Shown here in pieces: positions 1-7,844 of a stretch of DNA of 64,000 nucleotides; within the stretch, counting starts at the first letter, position 1, and every line of letters starts with the position of its first letter. A program made the position numbers and the translations under genes. Below the pieces are notes generated by a model. It did no database searches. It was given only the letters and a program-made list of their open reading frames with translations, and was not told the origin of the DNA. The DNA comes from Bradyrhizobium centrolobii (GTDB lineage Bacteria > Pseudomonadota > Alphaproteobacteria > Rhizobiales > Xanthobacteraceae): assembly GCF_001641635.1 (NCBI RefSeq), contig NZ_LUUB01000061.1, positions 22,318-86,317 of the forward strand. Reading direction: 5' to 3'.

Positions 1-800
1 TCGGGATTCTCTCCGAGGTCGAGAAGCCCGAACTCTTCGGTGAACCGCGTCCATTGCTTGTCGCTGGTGACGCCGATGAAGATCTGATCGTCGCTCGTGT
101 TGAACACGTCGTAGATCGCCCAGGCGTGACGCCGCTCCGGCATGGGCTTTGGCGGATGCCCGCTGGCGACCGCGCCCGCCATATGCGTGACCATGAAAAA
201 AGCCGCGCTCTCGAACAGCGCGCTGCTTATCCGCTGACCTCGCCCTGTCACGTCGCGCTCGCGAATTGCAGCCAGCGCGGCCGTGACCCCGAAGATGGCG
301 CCTGTGATATCGTTGACGGAAGCGCCCGCGCGCAATGGCCGGCCCGCGGGGCCCGTCATATAGGCAAGCCCAGCCTGAAACTGCACGACCTCGTCGAGCG
401 CCGGCCGATGCTCGTAGGGGCCTGCGAGAAACCCCTTGAGCGCCAGATAGATCAGACGCGGGTTGACCGCTTCGAGATCGACGTAGCCGCACCCGAGCCG
501 CTCCATCGTGCCGGGCGCGTAGTTCTCGATGAGGATATCGGTGTCCTTCACCAGCCGGTGGACGGTCGCACGGCCCTCGGGATGCTTCAGGTTGATCGCG
601 ATGCTGCGCTTGTTGCGATTGAAACCGGCAAAGAAGCCCGCGCCGAATCCCGGCAGGCGGCGGGTATGGTCGCCATCCGGAGCCGGCTCGACCTTGATCA
701 CGTCGGCTCCGAGATCCGCAAGGATCAAGCCCGCGCAGGGCCCCATGATGGTATGGCTGAACTCCAGGACCTTCAGCCCCGTAAGAGGTTTAGTGGACAA
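1..800 (-). CDS. CaiB/BaiF (class III) CoA-transferase, 3' end outside window
   Basis: Family III CoA-transferase, moving CoA between carboxylic acids in the cytoplasm. Translating the minus strand gives an N-terminus with KPLTGLKVLEF, then MGPCAGLILADLGADVIKVE and later ALDEVVQFQAGL, whose Asp matches the catalytic Asp of the family. The gene runs off the left edge, so only about 266 N-terminal residues are seen. I chose a TTG start at 800 because GAAGGAA lies just upstream and because the paralogue at 16809-18047 begins at the equivalent residue. The start overlaps the last codons of the upstream lyase-like gene, which suggests translational coupling. The substrate is unknown; the partner lyase suggests a branched 3-hydroxy dicarboxylate activated to its CoA ester. 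Confidence 0.87.
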   Translation of the reverse strand, partial: MSTKPLTGLKVLEFSHTIMGPCAGLILADLGADVIKVEPAPDGDHTRRLPGFGAGFFAGFNRNKRSIAINLKHPEGRATVHRLVKDTDILIENYAPGTMERLGCGYVDLEAVNPRLIYLALKGFLAGPYEHRPALDEVVQFQAGLAYMTGPAGRPLRAGASVNDITGAIFGVTAALAAIRERDVTGRGQRISSALFESAAFFMVTHMAGAVASGHPPKPMPERRHAWAIYDVFNTSDDQIFIGVTSDKQWTRFTEEFGLLDLGENP

Positions 801-1758
801 CTGACGCTTTCCTTCGGAATGAATTGAGACTTCCGGCGTGAAGGAGCTCGCTCGGCAGTTGGTGGCCGACGATCTCTTCCGCCATCCGTCCGACTTCGAT
901 CAACGCATCGAGGTCGACGCCCGTGCGAATCCCCATCTCCTCGCAGAGCAGCACCAGCTCCTCCGTGCAGATGTTGCCCGCGGCGCCCTTGTGGCCTGCG
1001 AAGGGACAGCCGCCCAGTCCGCCGACGGTGGAGTCGAACCGCGTCACTCCCATCCGCAGACCGGCCATTGCATTGGCGACCGCGAGCCCGCGGGTGTCAT
1101 GCAGGTGCAGCGTGATCCGCTGGTGCGGCCACTTGCTGCGTACCTCGCCGAGCAGCCGTTCGACCCGCTGCGGCGTCGCCCAGCCCATCGTGTCCGACAG
1201 CGAGATGCTTTCGATCGAGACGCCGCATTCGTCGGCGATGTCGAAGCCGTCCTGAAGCGTGCTGATGACCTGCGCAGGCGCGATATCACCCTGAAAATTG
1301 CAGCCGAACGCCGCCATGACTCCGATCCGCCGAACGGGAACGTTTTTCGACAGGTGAAGGCGGGTCTGCTTGCGCATCGCTTCAACGTTTTCGGCGTGAC
1401 TGCGATGCAAATTCTTTCGGGTGAATGCATCGGATGCCGACAGCGAGATCGAGCCCGACAGCGTCAACTTGTCTGAATGCGCGAGCGCTCTGTCGAGCCC
1501 CTTGTCGTTGAACCAGAGCCCCACATAGTGAACGCCGGGCGCAGACCGGAAGCCCGCGACCACGTCATCTGCGTCTGCCCATCCCGGCACGAGGCGCGGG
1601 TTGACGAAGGAACAGACCTGGATGTGCCGAAGTCCGGTTTGCGCCAAAGCCTCGATGAGGCGGATCTTGTCCGCCGAGCCAATTGGCCCCGGCTCGATCT
1701 GGAATCCCTCCCGCGGTCCTTCCTCCTGGATCTCCACTTCGTTGGGCAGATCTCCCAT
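790..1758 (-). CDS. HMG-CoA lyase-like protein (paralogue 1)
   Basis: 322-residue TIM-barrel enzyme of the HMGL-like family, expected to cleave a 3-hydroxyacyl-CoA to acetyl-CoA (or a homologue) plus an oxoacid. Visible motifs are REG at 16-18, HLHDTRG at 218-224 (metal-binding histidines) and the G-loop GGLGGCPFAG with Cys251, followed by GN at 261-262. Classical HMG-CoA lyases have an Asp where this protein has Glu17 (RDG to REG), so the substrate may not be HMG-CoA. I chose the ATG at 1758 because GGGAGGAA precedes it and the paralogue at 18044-19000 starts at the matching residue; an in-frame start 30 bases upstream lacks this support. It is first in an operon with the CoA-transferase and divergent from a LysR gene. 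Confidence 0.85.
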   Translation of the reverse strand: MGDLPNEVEIQEEGPREGFQIEPGPIGSADKIRLIEALAQTGLRHIQVCSFVNPRLVPGWADADDVVAGFRSAPGVHYVGLWFNDKGLDRALAHSDKLTLSGSISLSASDAFTRKNLHRSHAENVEAMRKQTRLHLSKNVPVRRIGVMAAFGCNFQGDIAPAQVISTLQDGFDIADECGVSIESISLSDTMGWATPQRVERLLGEVRSKWPHQRITLHLHDTRGLAVANAMAGLRMGVTRFDSTVGGLGGCPFAGHKGAAGNICTEELVLLCEEMGIRTGVDLDALIEVGRMAEEIVGHQLPSELLHAGSLNSFRRKASVVH

Positions 1759-1877
1759 TCGTTCCTCCCGCCCCGGCGGAATGCGCACCGGGTTCTCGAT
1801 CCTGCTTTCTCGGCGCAGGATGGCGGGCGCCCTGCTATTTCGTCCAATATTTATTTGACGCTAGTAGCCATATGTTT

Positions 1878-1893
1878 TTTAAATACCAGAATG
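1878..1893 (+). promoter_or_regulatory. Weak copy of the TCTAAA-N3-CAGAT motif at the LysR start codon
   Basis: TTTAAATACCAGAATG matches TCTAAA-N3-CAGAT at 9 of 11 fixed positions and overlaps the ATG at 1891. Seen directly; a role in autorepression of the LysR gene is inference. Confidence 0.35.
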
Positions 1894-2793
1894 GACATCC
1901 GACAGCTTCGTTACTTCATCGCGGTGGCCGAAGAGCTCAACTTCAGCAAGGCCGCGCGCCGTCTCAACCTCAGCCAGCCTCCCCTCAGCCTTCAGATCAA
2001 GGCCCTCGAGCATGAGGTGGGCGCGCCGCTGTTCCTGCGCCAGCGCCGCGGCGTCGAGCTGACCCAGGCCGGACAGATCCTGCTTGGGCACGCGCGCGGC
2101 GCTCTTGCAGAACTGGATCGCGCGATGGGAACGGCGCAGCGCGCAGCGCGTGGAGAGGCGGGGCTGCTGCGCATCGGCTATACGGGATCGGCGCCGATCC
2201 ATGCATCGTTCTCGAACATCCTGCGCCGCTTCTCGCAAACCTATCCCGAGATACGCCTCGAGCTGCTTCACGCCTCGACCAGCGAACAGGCCGAGATGCT
2301 GACGGAGCGACGGCTCGACCTCGGCTTCCTGCGACCGTCTCCCGTGTTTCCCCTGCCGAAGAACCTGACCATTCGCCGCCTCTGGCCCGACCCGCTCGAG
2401 CTGTTCGCACCGAAGGATCACCTCCTGCTGCGCAAGCGCGGGGCCATCGCCGTGCGAACCTTGGCGTCCCAGCCCTTCATCTTTTTTGCAAATGCTAGCC
2501 GACGCGGATTGAACGGCCATGTCGTTCACCTCTGCGGCGAGGCAGGATTTGCACCGAAGGTGGTTCAGGAAGCCGAAGACGGCGGCGCCATTCTCGGCCT
2601 TGTGGCCGCAGGCTTCGGGATTGCCGTGCTGCCGAATTGCTACGGTCAGATCGCCGTCCGCGATGTCGTCCAGCGCCCGCTGACCTCGACCGAGGCAAAG
2701 AGCCATCTCTGCCTTGCCTACAATCCGGATCGCACGTCCGATCAGCTCATGCGATTTGTCGAAGTCGGGTCCGGCGCGGCAATGGCCGCCTGA
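1891..2793 (+). CDS. LysR-family transcriptional regulator
   Basis: 300-residue LysR-type regulator. The N-terminal helix-turn-helix is clear: MDIRQLRYFIAVAEE, FSKAARRLNLSQPPLSLQI and LFLRQRRGVELTQAG in the first 65 residues. The remainder is the two-lobed effector-binding domain. The overall look is of the CatR/BenM-like aromatic-responsive subgroup, though that assignment is by eye only. The ATG at 1891 gives the standard length; the open frame extends upstream but the extra sequence lies antisense to the lyase-like gene and is not LysR-like. It is divergent from that lyase-like gene and 130 bases precede the palindromic site ahead of the RidA-domain gene, so it is a candidate regulator of both. 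No strong ribosome-binding site is visible. Confidence 0.92.
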   Translation: MDIRQLRYFIAVAEELNFSKAARRLNLSQPPLSLQIKALEHEVGAPLFLRQRRGVELTQAGQILLGHARGALAELDRAMGTAQRAARGEAGLLRIGYTGSAPIHASFSNILRRFSQTYPEIRLELLHASTSEQAEMLTERRLDLGFLRPSPVFPLPKNLTIRRLWPDPLELFAPKDHLLLRKRGAIAVRTLASQPFIFFANASRRGLNGHVVHLCGEAGFAPKVVQEAEDGGAILGLVAAGFGIAVLPNCYGQIAVRDVVQRPLTSTEAKSHLCLAYNPDRTSDQLMRFVEVGSGAAMAA

Positions 2794-2798
2794 CGCCT

Positions 2799-2824
2799 TC
2801 TAAATATCAGATAGATTGTATCTG
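2799..2824 (+). promoter_or_regulatory. Palindromic operator, LysR-type
   Basis: TCTAAATATCAGATAG begins at 2799, and CAGATA-GATTG-TATCTG (2808-2824) is a perfect 6+5+6 inverted repeat. It lies about 100 bases upstream of the RidA-domain gene start. The same left arm recurs at 5431 and, on the other strand, at 19154-19167. Binding by one of the nearby LysR proteins is inferred. Confidence 0.6.
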
Positions 2825-2926
2825 GAGGTTAGGCTTGATCCACTGAACGCCATGCGTTTCGCTATTGGATGCCCCGACGCGGCGATATCCGCTATCTCGG
2901 GCTTCAAGGCAATCGTGGAAGCGACA

Positions 2927-4267
2927 GTGACGACAAGCAGCAGATTTCTCGCGATTTTCGTGACCCTCGGCTCTCTGCTATTGCCGCTTCCCGGCGCGCA
3001 CGCTGAAGACATTCCATTCTCAAAGCAGGCATTCAGCGTGCTGCCCTCACATCAAGGGCACTTCGCCGACATCGTCACCGTCGCGGGCCGCAGTCGCACC
3101 ATTTTTTTGTGGGGCGTCGGCGCGGAAGACGAGGACAGCACCACGCAATATGCGCCTCAAGTCCGTTTTCGTGGAGAATTTTCAAAGCAGTGCGACTATG
3201 CCTTCGACAAGATCGGCCGGATGCTCGCAACCCGGAGCGCGGGACTGGCCGACATCGTCATGCTCCGCGTTTATCTGACCGACGCGCGCAACGTCGGCGA
3301 CCTCTCCAAATGCATCGATCAGCGTTTCGTCGACCTGCCTCGGCCGGCACTCACGATTGCGAACATCTCCCAACTCGCCCACGCCGGGATGATGATCGAG
3401 ATCGAGGCAACGGCAGCGATCGCCAACGCGGACAGCGACAACACGTTCTCGATCTTCCGCAACAAGGAGACGCTCGGCAAATGGAACGTGGGTGCCACCG
3501 AGGTTCTCGAAGTCTCCGGCCGCGACAGTACCACCTATGTGTCCGGACTGCATGCCGCCCAGGGAGCGGCGAGCCAGGGACTGCCGGTCGCGATGTTCCC
3601 GCAGGACTTCGTCAGCCAGTGCGCGTATGTGCAGAAGAAGATGAAGACCGAGATGCTCGCCCTCGGAGGCACCAACGACAATGTCGTTCGTTCGACGACA
3701 TTCGTAACGGGAGACGTCCGACAGCCTGACTCTGCCAAGTGCCGTGCGCAACTTCCCAAAGAGGACAAAGTCCGCGTCCCCGGCACGCTTCTCAACGTGC
3801 CGCAGCTCAGTGCACTCGGTGAGACCTTCACCTACGACATCATCGCGATGATGACCGACCCCGGCGACGGTCGGAGCTTCGCCAGGAAGAACCGTGCCGA
3901 CGAGACCAATCCAGGTGTCGCCGCCACCGTGACCGTCTCGGGCCCGCGTCGCACTCTCTTTCTCTCCGGCCTCGGGGCCCCGGCCGAGGATGGCGCCGTT
4001 CAGTTTCTTGGAGACTTCCAGGGGCAATGTCGCGCGTCCATGCGCAAGGTCGAAACGCTTCTGTCGACGCAGAACGCCAAGCTCGCGGACGTCGCCAAGA
4101 TGCTCGTCTTCGTCACCGACAGCCGCTATTTCGCCGACTACGGGCGGTGCATGGCGGACGTGTTCGGAACCGGGATTCAGCCGGCCCAGACATTCGTGAA
4201 CGTGGCACGGCTGCCGACGTCGGACATGTTGTGCCAGGTCGACGTGACCGCCGTTACGGCTCAATAG
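2927..4267 (+). CDS. Exported protein with three tandem RidA (YjgF/UK114) domains
   Basis: About 446 residues. Residues 1-25 form a typical Sec signal peptide: basic start, then FLAIFVTLGSLLLPLPGAHA with cleavage before ED. Three RidA-like repeats follow at roughly 38-165, 190-310 and 330-445. Each shows the family pattern of a strand, a helix with spaced Asp/Cys, a phrase such as VYLTDARNVGDL or VFVTDSRYFADY, and a closing IEIEATA- or VDVTAV-like strand. RidA enzymes hydrolyse reactive enamines and imines and use a conserved Arg near the C-terminus. By eye that Arg is kept in repeat 1 (PRPALTIANI) but is Gly in repeat 2 and Gln in repeat 3. I chose the GTG at 2927 because it gives a clean signal peptide and has GGAAG upstream; ATG at 2851 or TTG at 2816 are alternatives. 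Periplasmic location is inferred. Confidence 0.75.
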   Translation: MTTSSRFLAIFVTLGSLLLPLPGAHAEDIPFSKQAFSVLPSHQGHFADIVTVAGRSRTIFLWGVGAEDEDSTTQYAPQVRFRGEFSKQCDYAFDKIGRMLATRSAGLADIVMLRVYLTDARNVGDLSKCIDQRFVDLPRPALTIANISQLAHAGMMIEIEATAAIANADSDNTFSIFRNKETLGKWNVGATEVLEVSGRDSTTYVSGLHAAQGAASQGLPVAMFPQDFVSQCAYVQKKMKTEMLALGGTNDNVVRSTTFVTGDVRQPDSAKCRAQLPKEDKVRVPGTLLNVPQLSALGETFTYDIIAMMTDPGDGRSFARKNRADETNPGVAATVTVSGPRRTLFLSGLGAPAEDGAVQFLGDFQGQCRASMRKVETLLSTQNAKLADVAKMLVFVTDSRYFADYGRCMADVFGTGIQPAQTFVNVARLPTSDMLCQVDVTAVTAQ

Positions 4268-4374
4268 ATAGCTCCTCGACGTGCCACGATACTCATCTGG
4301 CGTTGGAGCAATCCTGCTGCCAGCACAGATCATCGACTCGCAAACACCGACGATGGCACACGTGTCGGCCGGAC

Positions 4375-5373
4375 CTAGCTGCGTACGGGCTTTGCCTTCC
4401 CCGAACGATCGTTCTCTACGCTTCTGCCGGACCGCCTCTTCGGCTTGTCGAGCACCTCCGCTGGCCATCGGCCGCTTTTCGCGTCCTGAAGGACGACTTC
4501 CCTCAAGATCTTTCTCACTTCCGTAAAGGCTCTGGTCTGAGGATGGTCCGCGAGGGAGATCAGGCAAAGTTCGCGCATGAGGGTGGGTTCAACGATGCGA
4601 CGCGCATGAATTCCGCTCGCTAACAGATCGTTTCCCACCGTTGACCTTGCCAGAATGGCGCATCCCAGCCCGGCTTCGAGTGCCGTGCGCATGATATTCA
4701 ACGAATCGATCTCGAGCTTCGGGCTCGGCCTGATCTGATTGCGAAGAATCTGCGTCTGGATGATCGCACGCGAAGTCGGCGGTGTGAGTCCGAGCACTGC
4801 GCCTTGAGGTATGTCGGCAAAGGCGATCGGCGAATTCGAACGACCGATGATCTCAGCACGACCGATGAGGAAGAGCTCTTCCTTCAACAGTGCTTCCCGC
4901 TCCAATCGCGCGTCGTTCGACGGATTGAATACAAGAGCGAAGTCGAGCGCTCCAGAGAGCACCTGCTCGGTCAAATGCGGGCTCAATCCTTCGCTGATCG
5001 TCAGATGAACATTCGGACAGCCCACTCCCACCCCTTGCATGATAGGCAAAGCGCTGACTGCACCAGCGGTGTGGCTAACGCCGATCGAAACCGGTCCGGC
5101 GGCGACCTCCGTGAACGTCTTGACGTCGATTTCAGCCTTGGCCATCGCGGACAGGATCGCACCGGCATGCTCGTAAAGCCTTCGCCCGGCCGTGGTCAGC
5201 GCGATTCCCCGCGGTCGCCGGTCAAGCAGAGTTACGCCCAGCTCGGCCTCGATCTCGGACACATGATGGCTAAGCGCCGATTGCGCGATGTTGAGCGATT
5301 CAGCGGCACGGGCAAACGCGCCAGAGTCCGCGATCGCAACGAAGTAACGCAACTGCCTGAGACTAAGCGTCAT
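4375..5373 (-). CDS. LysR-family transcriptional regulator
   Basis: 332-residue LysR regulator. Helix-turn-helix: LRQLRYFVAIADSGAFARAA, LNIAQSALSHHVSEIEAELG and LLDRRPRGIALTTAG within the first 66 residues. It resembles the Nac/Cbl-like subgroup in this segment, by eye. The effector domain follows, with an Arg/Lys-rich tail after about residue 310 that makes it slightly longer than usual. The ATG at 5373 has AGGG at a good distance. It is transcribed divergently from the seven-gene catabolic operon that starts at 5593, with the operator-like site 5431-5456 between them, the classical layout for a LysR activator of an adjacent pathway. Its effector is unknown, probably an aromatic intermediate. 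It converges on the RidA-domain gene. Confidence 0.92.
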   Translation of the reverse strand: MTLSLRQLRYFVAIADSGAFARAAESLNIAQSALSHHVSEIEAELGVTLLDRRPRGIALTTAGRRLYEHAGAILSAMAKAEIDVKTFTEVAAGPVSIGVSHTAGAVSALPIMQGVGVGCPNVHLTISEGLSPHLTEQVLSGALDFALVFNPSNDARLEREALLKEELFLIGRAEIIGRSNSPIAFADIPQGAVLGLTPPTSRAIIQTQILRNQIRPSPKLEIDSLNIMRTALEAGLGCAILARSTVGNDLLASGIHARRIVEPTLMRELCLISLADHPQTRAFTEVRKILREVVLQDAKSGRWPAEVLDKPKRRSGRSVENDRSGKAKPVRS

Positions 5374-5430
5374 GCGGACCCTGCGCTCCCCAATCTGCCG
5401 TGGCCTGCGCCGCCGGGCTTCGGATCAACA

Positions 5431-5456
5431 TCTAAAATACAGATAGTCTCTATATG
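5431..5456 (+). promoter_or_regulatory. Operator-like site upstream of the catabolic operon
   Basis: TCTAAAATACAGATAG (5431-5446) shares 13 of 16 bases with the site at 2799, and CAGATA-GTCTC-TATATG (5440-5456) is the same inverted repeat with one mismatch. It lies between a LysR gene and the operon beginning at 5593. Function inferred. Confidence 0.58.
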
Positions 5457-5592
5457 GAAGATATAATTGTTAGACGTTGGCAAGTCCATCACTCTGCCTC
5501 CAAACGATCGCTGGCGTCGACGAAGCAGACGGTCATCCGCCTGACTGCCTGGCTGTGCTCGCACGCAGGGCCTTCGATCGCGGGAGGATCGT

Positions 5593-6498
5593 ATGATTGG
5601 GATTACCGGCGCGTCGGGCTATCTCGGCGGCAGGATACTGCGTTCGGTCGCAGCACAGCGTCCGGCCGGACAACCGCTCATCGCGATGACACGCCGGTTG
5701 GCGAACGCGGCCGAGCTGAAGCATTTCGCCGACGACGTCAGACAGGCTGACTTTGCCGCCCCCGAAACGCTCGACCTCGCCTTTCGCGGCATCGATACGC
5801 TGCTGATCGTATCGGTCGAAGGTCGCGACGAGGAGCGCATTCGCCTTCACCGCAACGCGCTCCAGGCAGCACTCGCCCGCGGCGTCCGGCGGATCCTCTA
5901 CACGAGCTTTTTCGACGTCGATCCCAACTCACCCTCGAGCGTCGCGCGCGTTCATCGCATGATGGAAGCCGACCTCATGTCATCCGACGTCGATTGGGTG
6001 ATGTTGCGCGACGGTCCCTATGCCGACAATTTCGCCAAAAGGGTCGCCGAGGCGGCGCGGCAGGACGGAATCTTCCGCATGGCCGCCGGTGAGGCTCGCC
6101 TCCCGCTGATTGGTCGTGCCGACCTTGCGGAAGCCGCGGCGGCGGCGGTTCTGTCTGATCGCAGTCAAGTGGCCTGGCGATTGTCCGGGGCGGAGCTCCT
6201 CGGCTGCGCCGAGCTCTGTGCCGCCTTCTCCGAAACATTCGGCTTGTCTGTCAGATACGAGGCGATCTCGGACGATGAGCAGGCCACCGACCTGCAACGC
6301 CAGGGCTTGCGGACGGACTTGATTGAGCGGCGCATTGCATACGGACGGGCCATCCGTGAGGGCTACATGACGTCCCTGACGGACGATTTTCAAGACCTCG
6401 TGGGCCGCCAACCAATGCGGATTCGCGACCTTCTTCCCACGCTCGACCTCGGCGCGGTGCGACAGGGCGTTCCGACGAATGAGGTGAAGGCATCATGA
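5593..6498 (+). CDS. NmrA-like NAD(P)-binding oxidoreductase (atypical SDR)
   Basis: 301-residue Rossmann-fold protein. The dinucleotide motif is GITGASGYLGG at 3-13. The sequence is like NmrA / quinone oxidoreductase 2 (QorB-type) proteins, with TSFFDVDPNS and WVMLRDGPYADNF marking the central and substrate regions. No YxxxK catalytic pair is obvious, as in NmrA-like members, so it may be a redox sensor or a quinone/aldehyde reductase. GGGAGGA precedes the ATG. It is the first gene of the catabolic operon; its stop overlaps the MFS start (ATGA at 6495-6498). A role in handling quinones formed from catecholic substrates would fit but is inference. Confidence 0.82.
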   Translation: MIGITGASGYLGGRILRSVAAQRPAGQPLIAMTRRLANAAELKHFADDVRQADFAAPETLDLAFRGIDTLLIVSVEGRDEERIRLHRNALQAALARGVRRILYTSFFDVDPNSPSSVARVHRMMEADLMSSDVDWVMLRDGPYADNFAKRVAEAARQDGIFRMAAGEARLPLIGRADLAEAAAAAVLSDRSQVAWRLSGAELLGCAELCAAFSETFGLSVRYEAISDDEQATDLQRQGLRTDLIERRIAYGRAIREGYMTSLTDDFQDLVGRQPMRIRDLLPTLDLGAVRQGVPTNEVKAS

Positions 6499-7799
6499 CA
6501 GGAACGCAGCAGCCGACATCGAATCCCGTCTACGCCAAGGTCGCGTGGCGGATTCTGCCGATCCTCTTCGCCGTCCAGTTGATCGGCATCGTCGACCGCT
6601 TCAATGTCGGATTTGCCCAGCTCCAGATGTCGAAGGAGCTCGGACTGTCGAACGCCGCGTATGGATTCGGCGCAGGCCTGTTCTTCATCGGCTATTTCGT
6701 GTTCGAAATACCGAGCAATATGATCCTCGCCCGCGTCGGTGCCAGAGCATGGTTCACGCGCATTCTCGTGACCTGGGGCGCAGCGACGCTCGCGATGGCG
6801 TTCGTGAAGAACGAGACGTGGTTCTATGTCCTTCGCTTCCTGGTCGGTGCAGCCGAAGCCGGGTTCGCGCCTGGAACGCAGCTCTATTTTTCACGATGGT
6901 TTCCCAACGAGTATCGTGGACGCGTGAACGGTTGGTTCCTGATGTCCATCCCGCTTGCGGGAATGCTCAATGGGCCGATCTCGGGAAACATCCTCGGTCA
7001 TCTCTCGGGCTTTGCGGGCCTATCGGGTTGGCAGTGGCTCTTCCTCACCGAAGGCGTGCTGACGATCCTTCTCGCTCCCTTGCTGTTTGCGATCCTGCCG
7101 AACGAACCGAGGGATGCCGCATGGCTCGGCAAGGATGAACGCCTCGTCGTCGAAGAGGGCGTGGAGACATCGAGACGGCTCGCGCATACGCATGCGATCG
7201 GAGACATGCTGAGGAGCCCTCGCACGCTTCTGATGGCTGCAGTCTACTTTCTGCTTCTGCTCGGCAATTACGGCATTGCGTTCTGGATGCCGCAGATCAT
7301 CAAGGGCTCCGGAATTTCCGACCCCGTTGCGATCGGCTGGTTCGCGGCAATCCCGTCGCTCTGCGCGTTCGTGGCGATGCCCATGTTCAGTCGCCTGTCC
7401 GACGCCGGCGGCCGCAAATGGTTTCTGGTCGGTGGCGGGCTTACCTCGGCCATCGGTTTGGCGGTGACCTCTCTGAACAGCACCAACACGACACTCGCCA
7501 TCATCGGCCTCGCCCTCACAGCAAGCGGTGTGCTCGGCTGCATTCCGGTATTCTGGGCCTATGCGGCCCGGGTCTATTTCGGTCCGGCCGCGGTCGTCGG
7601 TTTCGCGCTGATCAACTCTGTGGGCAACCTCGCCGGCTTCGTCGCTCCCACCTACATCGGCATCGTTGCGGACGCGACCGGATCGCCGGTGAACGGGGTT
7701 CACGCCATCGCCATCGGTCAGGTCGTTGCCACCCTTCTCGTCGCAGTCCTCTTCGACAAGGCCGAGCCGCAGCCCAGTCTTGAGCCACAAAGACTGTGA
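6495..7799 (+). CDS. MFS transporter, anion:cation symporter-type
   Basis: 434-residue inner-membrane carrier with about 12 hydrophobic segments. Family features are IVDRFNVGFAQLQMSKELG after TM1, FFIGYFVFEIPSNMILARVG in TM2, and YFSRWFPNEYRGRVNGWF in the cytoplasmic loop after TM4. This pattern is that of the ACS (anion:cation symporter) family, which imports organic anions such as phthalates, hydroxyphenylacetate (HpaX), tartrate and glucarate. Position directly before the aromatic ring-cleavage genes makes uptake of an aromatic acid the best guess. It overlaps the preceding gene by four bases, so translation is coupled. Confidence 0.9.
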   Translation: MTGTQQPTSNPVYAKVAWRILPILFAVQLIGIVDRFNVGFAQLQMSKELGLSNAAYGFGAGLFFIGYFVFEIPSNMILARVGARAWFTRILVTWGAATLAMAFVKNETWFYVLRFLVGAAEAGFAPGTQLYFSRWFPNEYRGRVNGWFLMSIPLAGMLNGPISGNILGHLSGFAGLSGWQWLFLTEGVLTILLAPLLFAILPNEPRDAAWLGKDERLVVEEGVETSRRLAHTHAIGDMLRSPRTLLMAAVYFLLLLGNYGIAFWMPQIIKGSGISDPVAIGWFAAIPSLCAFVAMPMFSRLSDAGGRKWFLVGGGLTSAIGLAVTSLNSTNTTLAIIGLALTASGVLGCIPVFWAYAARVYFGPAAVVGFALINSVGNLAGFVAPTYIGIVADATGSPVNGVHAIAIGQVVATLLVAVLFDKAEPQPSLEPQRL

Positions 7800-7844
7800 A
7801 CCTCCTGCCACGTCGCCGCGAACATCATCCGAGAGAGCGAAACA

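Noticed and set aside
3182..4567. 461-codon minus-strand frame
   Set aside because: Antisense to the triple-RidA gene, crossing into the LysR gene end; composition rich in Arg/His/Gly with no motifs.
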